Shown here: one piece after another, positions 38,804 through 47,719 of the stretch
Layout: each line of letters opens with the position of its first letter
How positions within the stretch are numbered: the first letter of the stretch is position 1
Source: Palaemon carinicauda
Lineage: Eukaryota; Arthropoda; Malacostraca; Decapoda; Palaemonidae
Length of the DNA stretch: 64,000 bases
Direction of reading: 5' to 3'
Assembly: GCF_036898095.1 (NCBI RefSeq)
Contig: NC_090751.1
Span: 71,660,970-71,724,969, forward strand
Program-made: the position numbers and the translations under genes
Notes under the pieces: generated by a model
Told to the model about the DNA's origin: nothing
What the model saw: only the letters and a program-made list of their open reading frames with translations
The model's database searches: none

Positions 38804-40859
38804 GTAAAATTTTGAGTGATTAATAGGATTAATCTTTGATACAAGAGCCGTAGCCTACCAGAGGTGTCCTGGACACTGTCACTCGCTAGGTATAAATTAG
38901 TTAGTCAGAGTGACATTCCTGGTTGTTTTGCTTAATAAATTTTAGCTATTTAGCTTTACATAGGATTTCCTTTCGTGCTTAGTATTATTTGGCGAAGTAT
39001 TCGCCATTCTGGCCTACGCTAGGCCATGTAGCCTAGTCGTTTGGTCCTAGTACTTAATGCATGATTTTGGTTTTTCCGAGTGTAATTAAAAGTTTATTAA
39101 AGCTTTAGGCTATATTTTATACATTTTAGACTGTGTGGAATATTTCCAAGATTGTATACGTGAGAGTTTCGGTGAATTAGGTAATCGATTCTCTTGGTGC
39201 CTAGGCTAATTGCTTATGGAGCCTTAGTATACTTTATTATTCTCCCCGGTTGCTTTCTTTTCTTCGGAGAAGGTATGCAATCCCTTTCCCTCTGTTTAAG
39301 CCTTGGGCTTATCCCTAAGTGGTTTTTTCCGAATTTATTTTCGATAAAACTATACTAGGGTGTTACTGTACCTTCCTGTTCCAGCAAAGTCTGGTTCAAA
39401 GAGGGACAGAACAACAGAGTTTTTAGTCTGAGTCCGTGTTGTCTGGCTTGGGGCAGAGTTCCCCTCGCTGACCTAACACTTATAAAGGGAGCTTAGCTCC
39501 CTTAGGTCACTATCGAAGGTTTCTGTAGTTATGATTCCTCCTTTTGTGATCGACCAGACTAAGTCCTGTTGCTGTTCTTGGGGAGGATAAAATCTTCCCT
39601 TGGGAGTAGCAACGCCTTCCTTGCTTTGGTGCTTTGGAAGCTGGCAAGTATTGCTGGCCCTTTCCCTTAGATCTCCCTTAGGCTAAGACAAAGTTCTTGG
39701 CTGCGGGTGATCTGTCACTAAAGCAAGGTTGGCAGGACCCTTTTGTCCCTTCCCCCTCTATCTCCGTAATGGCCTTGCCATTACTGTACTGTACCTTGCC
39801 GGCCGGCAGAGCTGGCCGGCAGGGGTATTACTGTACTGTACGTCATTCTACTTCTGGACCTAGTATAGGTTGGGATGTGGAATTGACTAAGCCCATTGCC
39901 GGCCGGCTGAGATGCTGGCCGGCAAGGGTCTTATGTTTTCGAGTGCTGCCCGGACCTCTCTTGGTCCCTCATCCATGCCCGCCGACAGAGCCGGACGGCA
40001 TTGGTCAAGGAAGCCTGAATTAAGTTTCTCCCCTTCCTTATATGCACTCTTTTGGTTGCCGGGCTTGGGGGGTTGTGTACACTCTTATCCCGGCATCCAT
40101 TCTATTTTCTTCTAGTGCTGTACCTGTCCCGGCTGCCGGCCTATGAGGCCGACAGCCGGGCAGGTGTAGTCTTCTGGTTCTTTTGCTGCCGGCTGGCATC
40201 GGTCTTGTACCTTTGCCGGCCGGCTTATGTCAGTCCTTGTCTGCCGGTCACCAAGAGTGTGGCCGGCAGCTAGGTACTACCTTGTGTAGTTACTGGCCGG
40301 CAGTCATTGCCGGCCAACACTGGCTGTTGCTGGCCGGCAGCTACTGCCGCCGGCACAGGCATTTGAACCAGAGGGCTGCCGCCCTATAGCTGTTAAGTAG
40401 TATACTTTAAAGCTAATTGTGGTGTGTGCCGGCCTGCAAAGGCAGGCCGGCACACATCCTCCTATACTGTACTAGTATTCTTCTGTATAGCATATACAGT
40501 AAGAAGAAAACTATAGTAAAAGTTTAGGTACAGCACTGTATCTTCTAACACTATTGTGTTTTCTTGCACAGCCCTTTGCTGTTGCCCTCAGACAGGAAGC
40601 AGAGTTCTTCCCCGTCTATTATCCAGGATTTTAAAATCATTGCCTAGGTGTGAGCTCCACCTGTTTCCTCTGGAAACCTTGCATTGGTTACTCTAGTAGA
40701 GATAAACCATTTTGATTTTATTATCTGGAAAGCTGCAACAATGGGTTGTGAAGGAAACACAAGTGTGTGTCTTTCCTTTATGAATTGTTATGCTATACTA
40801 TGCATATCCAAGTGATACATAGTTCACTTGATACTCATGGAAATTTTTTCTCTTTACAG
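38804..40859 (+). other. Candidate 2.06-kb intron / DIRS 5' leader
   Basis: The interval has no long coding frame. It starts GTAAAA and ends CTCTTTACAG. It includes a GC-rich palindromic zone at 39786-40455. If it is not spliced, it is an unusually long untranslated leader. Confidence 0.5.
39786..40455. repeat. Clustered GCCGGC palindromes in the DIRS leader
   Basis: CCGGCCGGC or GCCGGC-type words recur at about 39799, 39813, 39900, 39915, 39990, 40127, 40138, 40187, 40215, 40240, 40260, 40296, 40309, 40333, 40347, 40428 and 40446. Many sit in inverted pairs such as TTGCCGGCCGGC with GGCCGGCAGGGG. This is strikingly GC-rich against the AT-rich window. Confidence 0.85.
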
Positions 40860-42815
40860 GAGGACCCTCCGAAGTGCGGAAATGTTTTCTGCAATGTCCG
40901 TAGCAGGAACCTCTGCGGACATGAGTGTTGTAGGAGACACGCAGCATGCGCTGTCTCCAAGGATGATCTCCAGTATTGGGACCCTCAGGTATGTACTGTA
41001 TGCACTAACCTGATTACTGAGGCTTTTGATTCCCCTAGAACGGCGGAATCAAGGGATATAGCTAGGGAAAAGCTCCGTACTTGGGCAAGGGGCTTCAAGA
41101 AGAACACCTCTGGCCCTTATCTTCCTAGTGAGAAGATGAGGGCGTATCTTTTTCCCCAGGCATCAGCTGAAGCAGTGATTCCCCAGCCTCAAGAGGAGAT
41201 CCCCCAAGACCTAGTCCAGGTGGACGAGGAAGTCGCAGATGCGATGCAAGACATCCAGTTGTGTGACAGGATGTCTGAAGTGGACGAAGGTTTGGAAGAA
41301 GACCTCCTGGCAGAAGGTCAGGATCAAGTTCAAACCCCGGATGTCGCAGAGGATGGGGTCGACGAGGTGTCGGCTACTCCGGTTCAGATGCCGGAGCCCA
41401 TCCCCTCAACATCCGCTGGTCTCCCAGTAGAACTGGGACAGGCCCTCTCTTCGATTGTTGGAATGATCCAACAAATGCAGAAGGAGAATCAGGAGAAGGC
41501 GGCTGCAATGGAACTGCGTATGCAGTCCCTAGCAGAATCACATGGGCCCCGGAAAAGGCTCAATGTGAAAGACCTTCCCATATGCTCAGATGCTAACCCA
41601 TGGAGGTATGCTGAGCACATGCCAATGACGACTGGTAAGATCATCATTTCGGATAAGCTGGGTTCAGTTCTCCTAGAGGAGGTAGAATTCTGGCCCAGCA
41701 AGGCATCATATCCGGACTGCTATGTCCGGCTGAGAAAAGAACCAGCTTCAAGGGAGGAGACAGAGCCGAAAGAGGTCATTATTATGGACCACGCTAAGGC
41801 TCAAGCCCTACTTTCATCCTCGATGAAAGAGAGGGGCTTCTCGAATTCGAAGGTAGCAGCATTGAGCAAGAAGCTCCCTTCTTTTGTGTCCTCTTCTGAT
41901 AGAGCCTTCCCCTTTTTACAAAAAGGGTTTGCGGCTGTCCTAAAGGCAATCGAGGCCGGCAAGCCTTGCCCCTCCCTGGAGGAGTGTAAACCCTTGTCGC
42001 TGGCTCTGCCTATGGACCACAAGGACTGGAAGGATGTCCATCTGACATTCTCAGTGGGAAAGTTGAAGGCTGATATTGCCGGACGGCAATTCGGCGAGGA
42101 CCTCCCCAAGTTGTCCGAATTTCTTTTACGAAGAGAGTTCGAGACAAAAGAAAGACTGGCTGCCTCAATGTCTCATCAGACTACTCTTGAGACGATGGCA
42201 AGTGACCCTAAGGTCCATGAAATGTTCATGGTAGTGGCTAAGTCTCACCTAGCCACAGTGACGAAGGACCTTTATGGCTTCGTCAAGGCAAGGAGAGCTT
42301 GCAGGGAGTTCGTGTTCACCGGGGCTTCGGTGAGACACGAGCCAAGGAAGTTAATATCCTCCAACATTTGGGGAAAAGACCTTTTCCCTACCGATGTGGT
42401 CAAAGAGGTTGTTGATAAGGCCGCCGTGGAAAATAGAAACCTTCTCCAGAAGTGGGGCCTGGCTATCAAAAGAAAATCTTCCCCGGATGAGGGTCCTCAA
42501 CCAAAGAGGAAGAATATGAGGACTAGGCTACCGTCTCGGCCAGCCAAGCCTTATAGACAGCAACAGCAACTGCAATTGCCTTTCCCTCCAGTGCCCCAGA
42601 TGGTGGCACAAACCCCGACTACTTTTCAGTGGGTACCCCAGGCTGTGCCAGGTCAGTCAACCACATTCACCCCAACGTTCGAAGGACAGTCTTCTTCCTT
42701 TCGTGCAAAACCTAGAGGAGCAGCCAGAGGCTCGTCTAGGCGCCCCTCAAGGGGAAGGGGATTCAGAGGTGGTCGTGGTCAGGGAGGCAAGACCTCAGGA
42801 CGGCAGTCCAAGTGA
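40860..42815 (+). CDS. DIRS gag-like protein (main exon)
   Basis: The frame is open from 40767 to TGA at 42813-42815. I start the main exon at 40860, right after an acceptor-like TTTACAG, because the 31 codons before it show no gag character. The N-terminus is Cys/His rich: CGNVFC, CGHECCRRHAACA, then YWDPQVCTVC, likely a metal-binding module. A long acidic and Gln-rich middle follows (about residues 80-230), then a helical region with LPSFVSSSDRAFPFLQKGF and AFRAxxx-like spacing. The C-terminus is strongly basic (RGAARGSSRRPSRGRGFRGGRG), suited to RNA binding. Gag would package the RNA. The frame continues open beyond the TGA into the recombinase. Confidence 0.85.
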   Translation, partial: EDPPKCGNVFCNVRSRNLCGHECCRRHAACAVSKDDLQYWDPQVCTVCTNLITEAFDSPRTAESRDIAREKLRTWARGFKKNTSGPYLPSEKMRAYLFPQASAEAVIPQPQEEIPQDLVQVDEEVADAMQDIQLCDRMSEVDEGLEEDLLAEGQDQVQTPDVAEDGVDEVSATPVQMPEPIPSTSAGLPVELGQALSSIVGMIQQMQKENQEKAAAMELRMQSLAESHGPRKRLNVKDLPICSDANPWRYAEHMPMTTGKIIISDKLGSVLLEEVEFWPSKASYPDCYVRLRKEPASREETEPKEVIIMDHAKAQALLSSSMKERGFSNSKVAALSKKLPSFVSSSDRAFPFLQKGFAAVLKAIEAGKPCPSLEECKPLSLALPMDHKDWKDVHLTFSVGKLKADIAGRQFGEDLPKLSEFLLRREFETKERLAASMSHQTTLETMASDPKVHEMFMVVAKSHLATVTKDLYGFVKARRACREFVFTGASVRHEPRKLISSNIWGKDLFPTDVVKEVVDKAAVENRNLLQKWGLAIKRKSSPDEGPQPKRKNMRTRLPSRPAKPYRQQQQLQLPFPPVPQMVAQTPTTFQWVPQAVPGQSTTFTPTFEGQSSSFRAKPRGAARGSSRRPSRGRGFRGGRGQGGKTSGRQSK

Positions 42816-42840
42816 AACGATACCGGTAGGAGGGAGACTG

Positions 42841-44655
42841 ATGAAATTTTGGGATCGCTGGACCTTCGATCCCTGGGCCCAAAGCCTACTCAAGAATGGA
42901 CTGGGTTGGAGCTGGTACAGCACTCCACCCCCATGCCTTCGGTTTTTCCAACACTCCACCCCCATTTTGGAGGAGTACGTTCAAGAACTGTTGGAGAAAA
43001 ATGTGATCCGAAAGGTAAAGTCCATCAAATTCCAAGGGAGGCTGTTTTGTGTTCCCAAGAAAGACTCGGAAAAGCTCAGAGTCATTCTGGACTTGTCACC
43101 ACTCAACAAGTTCATAGTGAATTGCAAATTCAAGATGCTAACACTGCAACACATAAGGACCTTACTGCCCAAGAGGGCATACTCAGTCTCTATAGACTTG
43201 TCAGACGCCTATTGGCACATCCCAATCAGCCGTCGACTCTCCCCCTACCTAGGGTTCAGGCTACAACGGAAACTGTACGCCTTCAGAGCCATGCCATTCG
43301 GGCTAAACATAGCCCCAAGGATTTTCACGAAGCTTGCGAGCGCAGCTCTCAAACAATTACGCCTAAAGGGAATTCAGGTAGTAGCCTACCTGGACGACTG
43401 GCTGGTGTGGGCAGCATCCGAGACCGAATGCTTGCAAGCTTCCAGTCAGGTGATCCAGTTCCTAGAGTACCTAGGCTTCAAGATCAACAAGAAAAAGTCT
43501 CGACTTTCTCCATCCCAAAAGTTCCAGTGGCTGGGAATCCACTGGGACCTTTTGTCACACAGTTTCTCCATCCCAATGAAGAAAAGGAAGGAGATAGCGG
43601 GCTCTGTCAAGAGACTTCTAGATTCCAAAAGGATATCAAGACGCGAACAGGAGAGGGTACTAGGCTCTCTCCAGTTTGCTTCAGTGACAGACCCAGTGCT
43701 AAGAGCACAGCTAAAGGATGCAACCGGAGTTTGGAGAAGGTATGCATCAAACGCGCGAAGAGACCTGAGAAGACCAGTGCCGCCTCGGCTACGTACTCTT
43801 CTCAGACCTTGGTCCCAAGCCAGACATCTAAAGAAGTCGGTTCTTCTTCAGCCACCTCCCCCGTCGATGACGATTCACTCAGACGCCTCAAAGGAGGGAT
43901 GGGGAGGTCACTCTCATCGGAAAAAAGTCCAGGGGACTTGGTCCAAGCTATTCAGGACCTTTCATATAAACTTTCTAGAAGCTATGGCAGTGCTCCTTAC
44001 CTTAAAGAAAGTCTCCCCGCGTCACTCGATCCACATAAGATTGGTGACAGACAGCGAGGTGGTTGTGAGATGCTTGAATCGACAAGGGTCGAGGTCACCA
44101 CCTCTCAACCAAGTGATGTTAGCCATTTTCCGATTGGCAGAAAAGAAGAAGTGGTACCTGTCGGCAGTTCACCTTCAAGGAGTCCGCAATGTGACAGCGG
44201 ACGCTCTATCCAGGTTCACACCGATAGAGTCGGAATGGTCCTTAGACGCAGGATCACTTTCCTTCATTCTGAATCAAGTCCCAGAACTGCAAATAGACCT
44301 CTTTGCGACGAAAGACAACAAGAAGTTGCCCCTGTACGTGTCCCCGTACGAGGACCCCTTAGCGGAAGCAGTGGACGCAATGTCCCTCGACTGGAACAGA
44401 TGGTCCAGGATTTATCTGTTCCCTCCTCACAACCTTCTGTTGAGGGTCCTCAACAAACTGAGATCCTTCAAGGGGGTAGCGGCAATAGTGGCCCACAAGT
44501 GGGCGAACAGTATGTGGTTCCCCTTGGCGTTGGAACTACAGATGAAGTTCGTGCCGCTACCACATCCAGTTCTGACCCAGCGAGTCCAGAAGTCGACTGT
44601 CTGCGCTTCATTACAGAAAACCCAGACCCTGCAGCTCATGATTTTCTCGCCCTAG
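42841..44655 (+). CDS. DIRS reverse transcriptase / RNase H (with C-terminal methyltransferase-like region)
   Basis: The frame is open from 42703; the first ATG is at 42841, giving about 604 codons. RT: KKDSEKLRVILDLSPLNKFI, SIDLSDAYWHIPI (motif A, Asp near 43196), MPFGLNIAPRIFTKL (motif B), and VVAYLDDWLVWA with the catalytic DD at 43393-43398. RNase H: MTIHSDASKEGWGGH, NFLEAMAVLLTL, RLVTDSEVVVRCL, and VTADALSRF, which together supply the four acidic residues. The C-terminal third has IDLFATKDNKKLPLYVSP and IYLFPPHNLLLRVL, in the place where DIRS elements carry a Dam-like methyltransferase-related domain. It overlaps gag at the 5' end and the recombinase frame at the 3' end. All motifs look intact. 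Confidence 0.93.
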   Translation: MKFWDRWTFDPWAQSLLKNGLGWSWYSTPPPCLRFFQHSTPILEEYVQELLEKNVIRKVKSIKFQGRLFCVPKKDSEKLRVILDLSPLNKFIVNCKFKMLTLQHIRTLLPKRAYSVSIDLSDAYWHIPISRRLSPYLGFRLQRKLYAFRAMPFGLNIAPRIFTKLASAALKQLRLKGIQVVAYLDDWLVWAASETECLQASSQVIQFLEYLGFKINKKKSRLSPSQKFQWLGIHWDLLSHSFSIPMKKRKEIAGSVKRLLDSKRISRREQERVLGSLQFASVTDPVLRAQLKDATGVWRRYASNARRDLRRPVPPRLRTLLRPWSQARHLKKSVLLQPPPPSMTIHSDASKEGWGGHSHRKKVQGTWSKLFRTFHINFLEAMAVLLTLKKVSPRHSIHIRLVTDSEVVVRCLNRQGSRSPPLNQVMLAIFRLAEKKKWYLSAVHLQGVRNVTADALSRFTPIESEWSLDAGSLSFILNQVPELQIDLFATKDNKKLPLYVSPYEDPLAEAVDAMSLDWNRWSRIYLFPPHNLLLRVLNKLRSFKGVAAIVAHKWANSMWFPLALELQMKFVPLPHPVLTQRVQKSTVCASLQKTQTLQLMIFSP

Positions 44656-45617
44656 CGGTGAGAAAGTGTTTCGGGGTTTCGAAAGCCAGCATAGACTTCC
44701 TAGAGGAATATAAGTGCAAATCGACTAGAAGGCAATATGAGTCATCTTGGAGAAAATGGGTGGCCTTTGTAAAGGCAAAGAATCCGCAGGAGATCTCAAC
44801 AGACTTCTGCTTATCTTTCTTCATCCACCTCCATGGCCAAGGGTTGGCAGCTAACACGATTTCAGTGTGTAAATCGGGTTTGATGAGACCCATTTTATTT
44901 GCCTTCCAGATCGACCTAGGTAACGAGATCTTTAATAAAGTTCCGAAAGCCTGCGCTAGGCTCAGACCTTCAGCACCTCCAAAGCCCATTTCATGGTCTT
45001 TAGACAAAGTTCTTCATTTCGCCTCCCTGTTGAGCAATGAAGAATGTGCGTTAAAGGATTTAACGCAAAAAGTTATTTTCCTATTTGCACTCGCGTCCGG
45101 GGCCAGGGTTAGTGAGATCGTAGCCCTCTCGAGAGAGGCAGGTCGTGTTCAGTTCCTGGATGGGGGGGAGCTGAACCTGTTTCCGGATCCTACGTTTCTC
45201 GCCAAGAATGAGTTACCCACCAACAGGTGGGGTCCCTGGAGAATCTGCCCTCTGAAAGAAGATGCATCTCTATGTCCAGTAGAATGCCTAAAGGTCTATC
45301 TTCGTAGAACTTCAGACTTCAAGGGTAGTCAACTATTCAGGGGAGAAACATCAGGCTCAAATTTATCTCTGAATCAACTCAGAGCGAAAATGACATATTT
45401 TATTCGCAGAGCGGATCCTGACAGTACACCCGCAGGTCACGATCCGAGGAAAGTTGCCTCATCCCTAAATTTCTTTAATTGTATGGATTTTGAACATCTC
45501 CGTTCATACACGGGCTGGAAGTCTTCCAGGGTGTTCTTTCGCCACTATGCGAAGCAAGTAGAGGAACTTAAGAGATCTGTGGTAGCAGTGGGTCGTGTAG
45601 TTAACCCTACTGTTTAA
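42849..45617 (+). CDS. DIRS tyrosine recombinase, with long upstream open extension
   Basis: The recombinase itself is about 44590-45617. LEEYKCKSTRRQYESSWRKW opens a core-binding domain. ASGARVSEIVAL carries the first catalytic Arg (45105-45107), HDPRKVASSL the His and second Arg (45438 and 45447), and FFRHYAKQVEEL the Tyr nucleophile (45546-45548). These four match the R-H-R-Y set. The enzyme would insert a circular DNA copy, replacing integrase. The same frame is open for 580 more codons upstream, antiparallel to nothing but overlapping RT one frame away. It has no ATG near its 5' end and joins the gag frame except for the TGA at 42813. Expression may need readthrough or a -1 shift from RT. 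Confidence 0.92.
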   Translation: MGSLDLRSLGPKPTQEWTGLELVQHSTPMPSVFPTLHPHFGGVRSRTVGEKCDPKGKVHQIPREAVLCSQERLGKAQSHSGLVTTQQVHSELQIQDANTATHKDLTAQEGILSLYRLVRRLLAHPNQPSTLPLPRVQATTETVRLQSHAIRAKHSPKDFHEACERSSQTITPKGNSGSSLPGRLAGVGSIRDRMLASFQSGDPVPRVPRLQDQQEKVSTFSIPKVPVAGNPLGPFVTQFLHPNEEKEGDSGLCQETSRFQKDIKTRTGEGTRLSPVCFSDRPSAKSTAKGCNRSLEKVCIKRAKRPEKTSAASATYSSQTLVPSQTSKEVGSSSATSPVDDDSLRRLKGGMGRSLSSEKSPGDLVQAIQDLSYKLSRSYGSAPYLKESLPASLDPHKIGDRQRGGCEMLESTRVEVTTSQPSDVSHFPIGRKEEVVPVGSSPSRSPQCDSGRSIQVHTDRVGMVLRRRITFLHSESSPRTANRPLCDERQQEVAPVRVPVRGPLSGSSGRNVPRLEQMVQDLSVPSSQPSVEGPQQTEILQGGSGNSGPQVGEQYVVPLGVGTTDEVRAATTSSSDPASPEVDCLRFITENPDPAAHDFLALAVRKCFGVSKASIDFLEEYKCKSTRRQYESSWRKWVAFVKAKNPQEISTDFCLSFFIHLHGQGLAANTISVCKSGLMRPILFAFQIDLGNEIFNKVPKACARLRPSAPPKPISWSLDKVLHFASLLSNEECALKDLTQKVIFLFALASGARVSEIVALSREAGRVQFLDGGELNLFPDPTFLAKNELPTNRWGPWRICPLKEDASLCPVECLKVYLRRTSDFKGSQLFRGETSGSNLSLNQLRAKMTYFIRRADPDSTPAGHDPRKVASSLNFFNCMDFEHLRSYTGWKSSRVFFRHYAKQVEELKRSVVAVGRVVNPTV

Positions 45618-46528
45618 CTCTGCGAGGAACAGTGGTCTTAATTGGGACGATTAAGTCCAGGGTGAGTGTGTAGGTACATACTGTACTACAAACTAAATGA
45701 GGGCACCAAGTGCCCATATAGACTGTTCCTTCTTTCAAAGGTGAACCTTGCATAAGTTCAGACATGTGTGCCAAGCGTTTCTAACGCTAATGTGATTGAT
45801 TTGTAATACAGATTTTTATGACTTGATACCTTGGTATCTTATTAAAGTGGTGTTTAATGGTTTTTCTTTCAGATAAACAAGTTCTGTTTACTATCATACT
45901 TATGCTTAAAGTTTTGGGTTACCCTCTTTTATATAAATATATATATTTGTTGTTAACCTGTCTGTTTATTATCTGTCAATAAACTTGTTCTTGAGAACCT
46001 TGCGTCTCTCTCACCTGTGTCTATTTATTGGTATAATTGAGCATTTTAATTCTATGTATCTTATCCGGGATAATTCTGATAGAATTGTTCTGTTATGCAA
46101 GCTATGTTGCATTGGTTTATGTAAGTCCCCTAATGGGAGGACTCCGTCCCATAAAGGGACGAGGGCGGTTTTATTAGTTTCTTCCTATGCGGATATAAAC
46201 CTTTGTCCAATACAAGTATTGTGCGGATTACTGGTCAATAGATTGACGCAGTGGTTCTATACAAACTATGCTTTACTTAATATAGGGCGAGACCACTATA
46301 TTAGCTTGCCTGGTATTCATACATAGATATATGTACTCTTCGAGACTTTCCAGAGTCTAGTAGGACTCTTCCCTGTAGGGGGCAGGAAGCTCTAACATAG
46401 TTTATAGTTAGTTGAAAAGATGTATAACGGTAACATCTTAGGTCTCTAGGTCTAGTCGACCGGGAATAAATACCTCCGGGGAGTACGGCACGTTCTGAGA
46501 ATCCACAGATACAGTAATGCTCTGGTAC
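45618..46528 (+). other. DIRS 3' untranslated region
   Basis: Between the recombinase stop and the internal complementary region. No frame of note; an AATAAA occurs at about 45978. Short inverted words such as CCCTAATGGGAGGACTC / GACTCTTCCC are present near 46130 and 46370. Confidence 0.6.
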
Positions 46529-46624
46529 ACTTCCATCAGGACGACATGGCTTGAGCCCAAAAAACGGATTTTGAGCGAAGCGAAAAATCTATTTTTGGGT
46601 GAGATAGCCATGTCGTCCTGATGG
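46529..46624 (+). repeat. DIRS internal complementary region
   Basis: The first part, ACTTCCATCAGG to GGCTTGAGCCCAAAA, is the reverse complement of the left outer tip (38321-38355). The second part, AACGGATTTTGAGCG to GTCCTGATGGA, is the reverse complement of the right outer tip (47014-47076). They join at CCCAAAA|AACGGA, which fixes the element ends at 38321 and 47076. In DIRS replication this region templates ligation of the ends into a circle. Confidence 0.94.
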
Positions 46625-46702
46625 ACCCGCCCTTGCCTTTCTAAGAAAGGGCTGTAGGACCCCTCCCTACATACAGTATCTGTAGCACCTCGTGTACGCT
46701 AC

Positions 46703-47033
46703 AAGGAATACAGATGGCGCCAGGATTGGCGCCAGGCACGCATACGAATCGGGGGATTGGGAAGCCTTGGGAGCGGCTCCCCCTTTTTCTTTCCCGAATT
46801 CGTATCTCGTCAATCTCCCTCCTACGAGACGAATCTCTGTTCAGGTCGTAGATTGCCATGTGACGTGTCTAGAATACGTCCTCTGATATGTCGCGATATC
46901 CCGTTCACGAGGGATACTCGCTCCAGGAGTTAGAATTCTGGTACCTTAAGGTAAATTCTCTGGGAATATCGCCGTAGTTGTAATATACCCTAGGAAGCTA
47001 CCCTATAGGAACTTCCATCAGGACGACATGGCT
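46703..47033 (-). repeat. DIRS right inverted terminal repeat
   Basis: Reverse complement of 38332-38662 with two mismatches. The unique outer tip CTATCTCACCCAAAAATAG to TCCGTT follows to 47076. Confidence 0.95.
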
Positions 47034-47074
47034 ATCTCACCCAAAAATAGATTTTTCGCTTCGCTCAAAATCCG

Positions 47075-47076
<2 letters not shown>

Positions 47077-47156
<80 letters not shown>
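47077..47156. repeat. (TA)n microsatellite, right flank of DIRS
   Basis: About 80 bp of TA repeat directly after the DIRS tip. With 38026-38320 it formed the target array. Confidence 0.96.
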
Positions 47157-47158
<2 letters not shown>

Positions 47159-47719
47159 TGTTTCTGAATAGAAAGGAATCTTGGAAACCTTTATCTTTAT
47201 GAATAATGCAGTATTGAGAATCTATGGAGAACTTCTCTGTTAGTCAGGTTTTCATCTTCATACTTTATCACCATTTTCTAAAAACAAAGATAAATAACAT
47301 AATAATCAATTAAAACATTAGACAATTGTCATATGTAAATTACAAATTAGAAGAAATTCAAAATCTAAAAGCCGTTAAAAGGTTTAAGATAAAATTGGAA
47401 CTGAAAAAAAAATTATAGATATAATAAAACGTAAGTAAAGACATAGTACGTTTCGGAAACTGATAACCCTAACGTCATCGATATTGGGATTGAGTTTATA
47501 GCAGAGAGTCAACATCATTAGTATGCTCTTGATAAATTCATCAAGTAGGTCTACTAGTATTTCGTTATATTTAATGTGTACAAATTGAAATATATCTTGT
47601 TGCTACAATCTACTCTGAAATGCCAGGAAATTATTCCTCGTAAAAATTTTCTGAGGGAGGACCCCAGACCTGCCCCATCAGTAAGTTTTCAAACTTTAGC
47701 CCCCCACCCTAAAAAAACA
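47157..47719. other. Unassigned AT-rich flank
   Basis: No coding seen. It ends with AGCCCCCCACCCTAAAAAAAC near 47697, the C-rich counterpart of the G-rich run at 35083. Confidence 0.5.

Larger units (their letters stand above)
38321..47076 (+). mobile_element. DIRS1-type tyrosine-recombinase retrotransposon, structurally complete
   Basis: The 8.76-kb unit has the DIRS plan: 331-bp inverted terminal repeats (38332-38662 and 46703-47033), short unique tips, and an internal complementary region (46529-46624). It encodes gag, RT/RNase H and a tyrosine recombinase on the plus strand in open frames. There is no integrase or aspartic protease. It is flanked on both sides by TA repeat with no target duplication, as expected for recombinase-mediated insertion of a circular intermediate. 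Two mismatches between the inverted repeats and intact frames suggest a recent insertion. DIRS1-like elements are known to be widespread in decapods. Confidence 0.96.

Noticed and set aside
41489..42469. Minus-strand frames opposite DIRS gag
   Set aside because: Shadows of the plus-strand gag frame.
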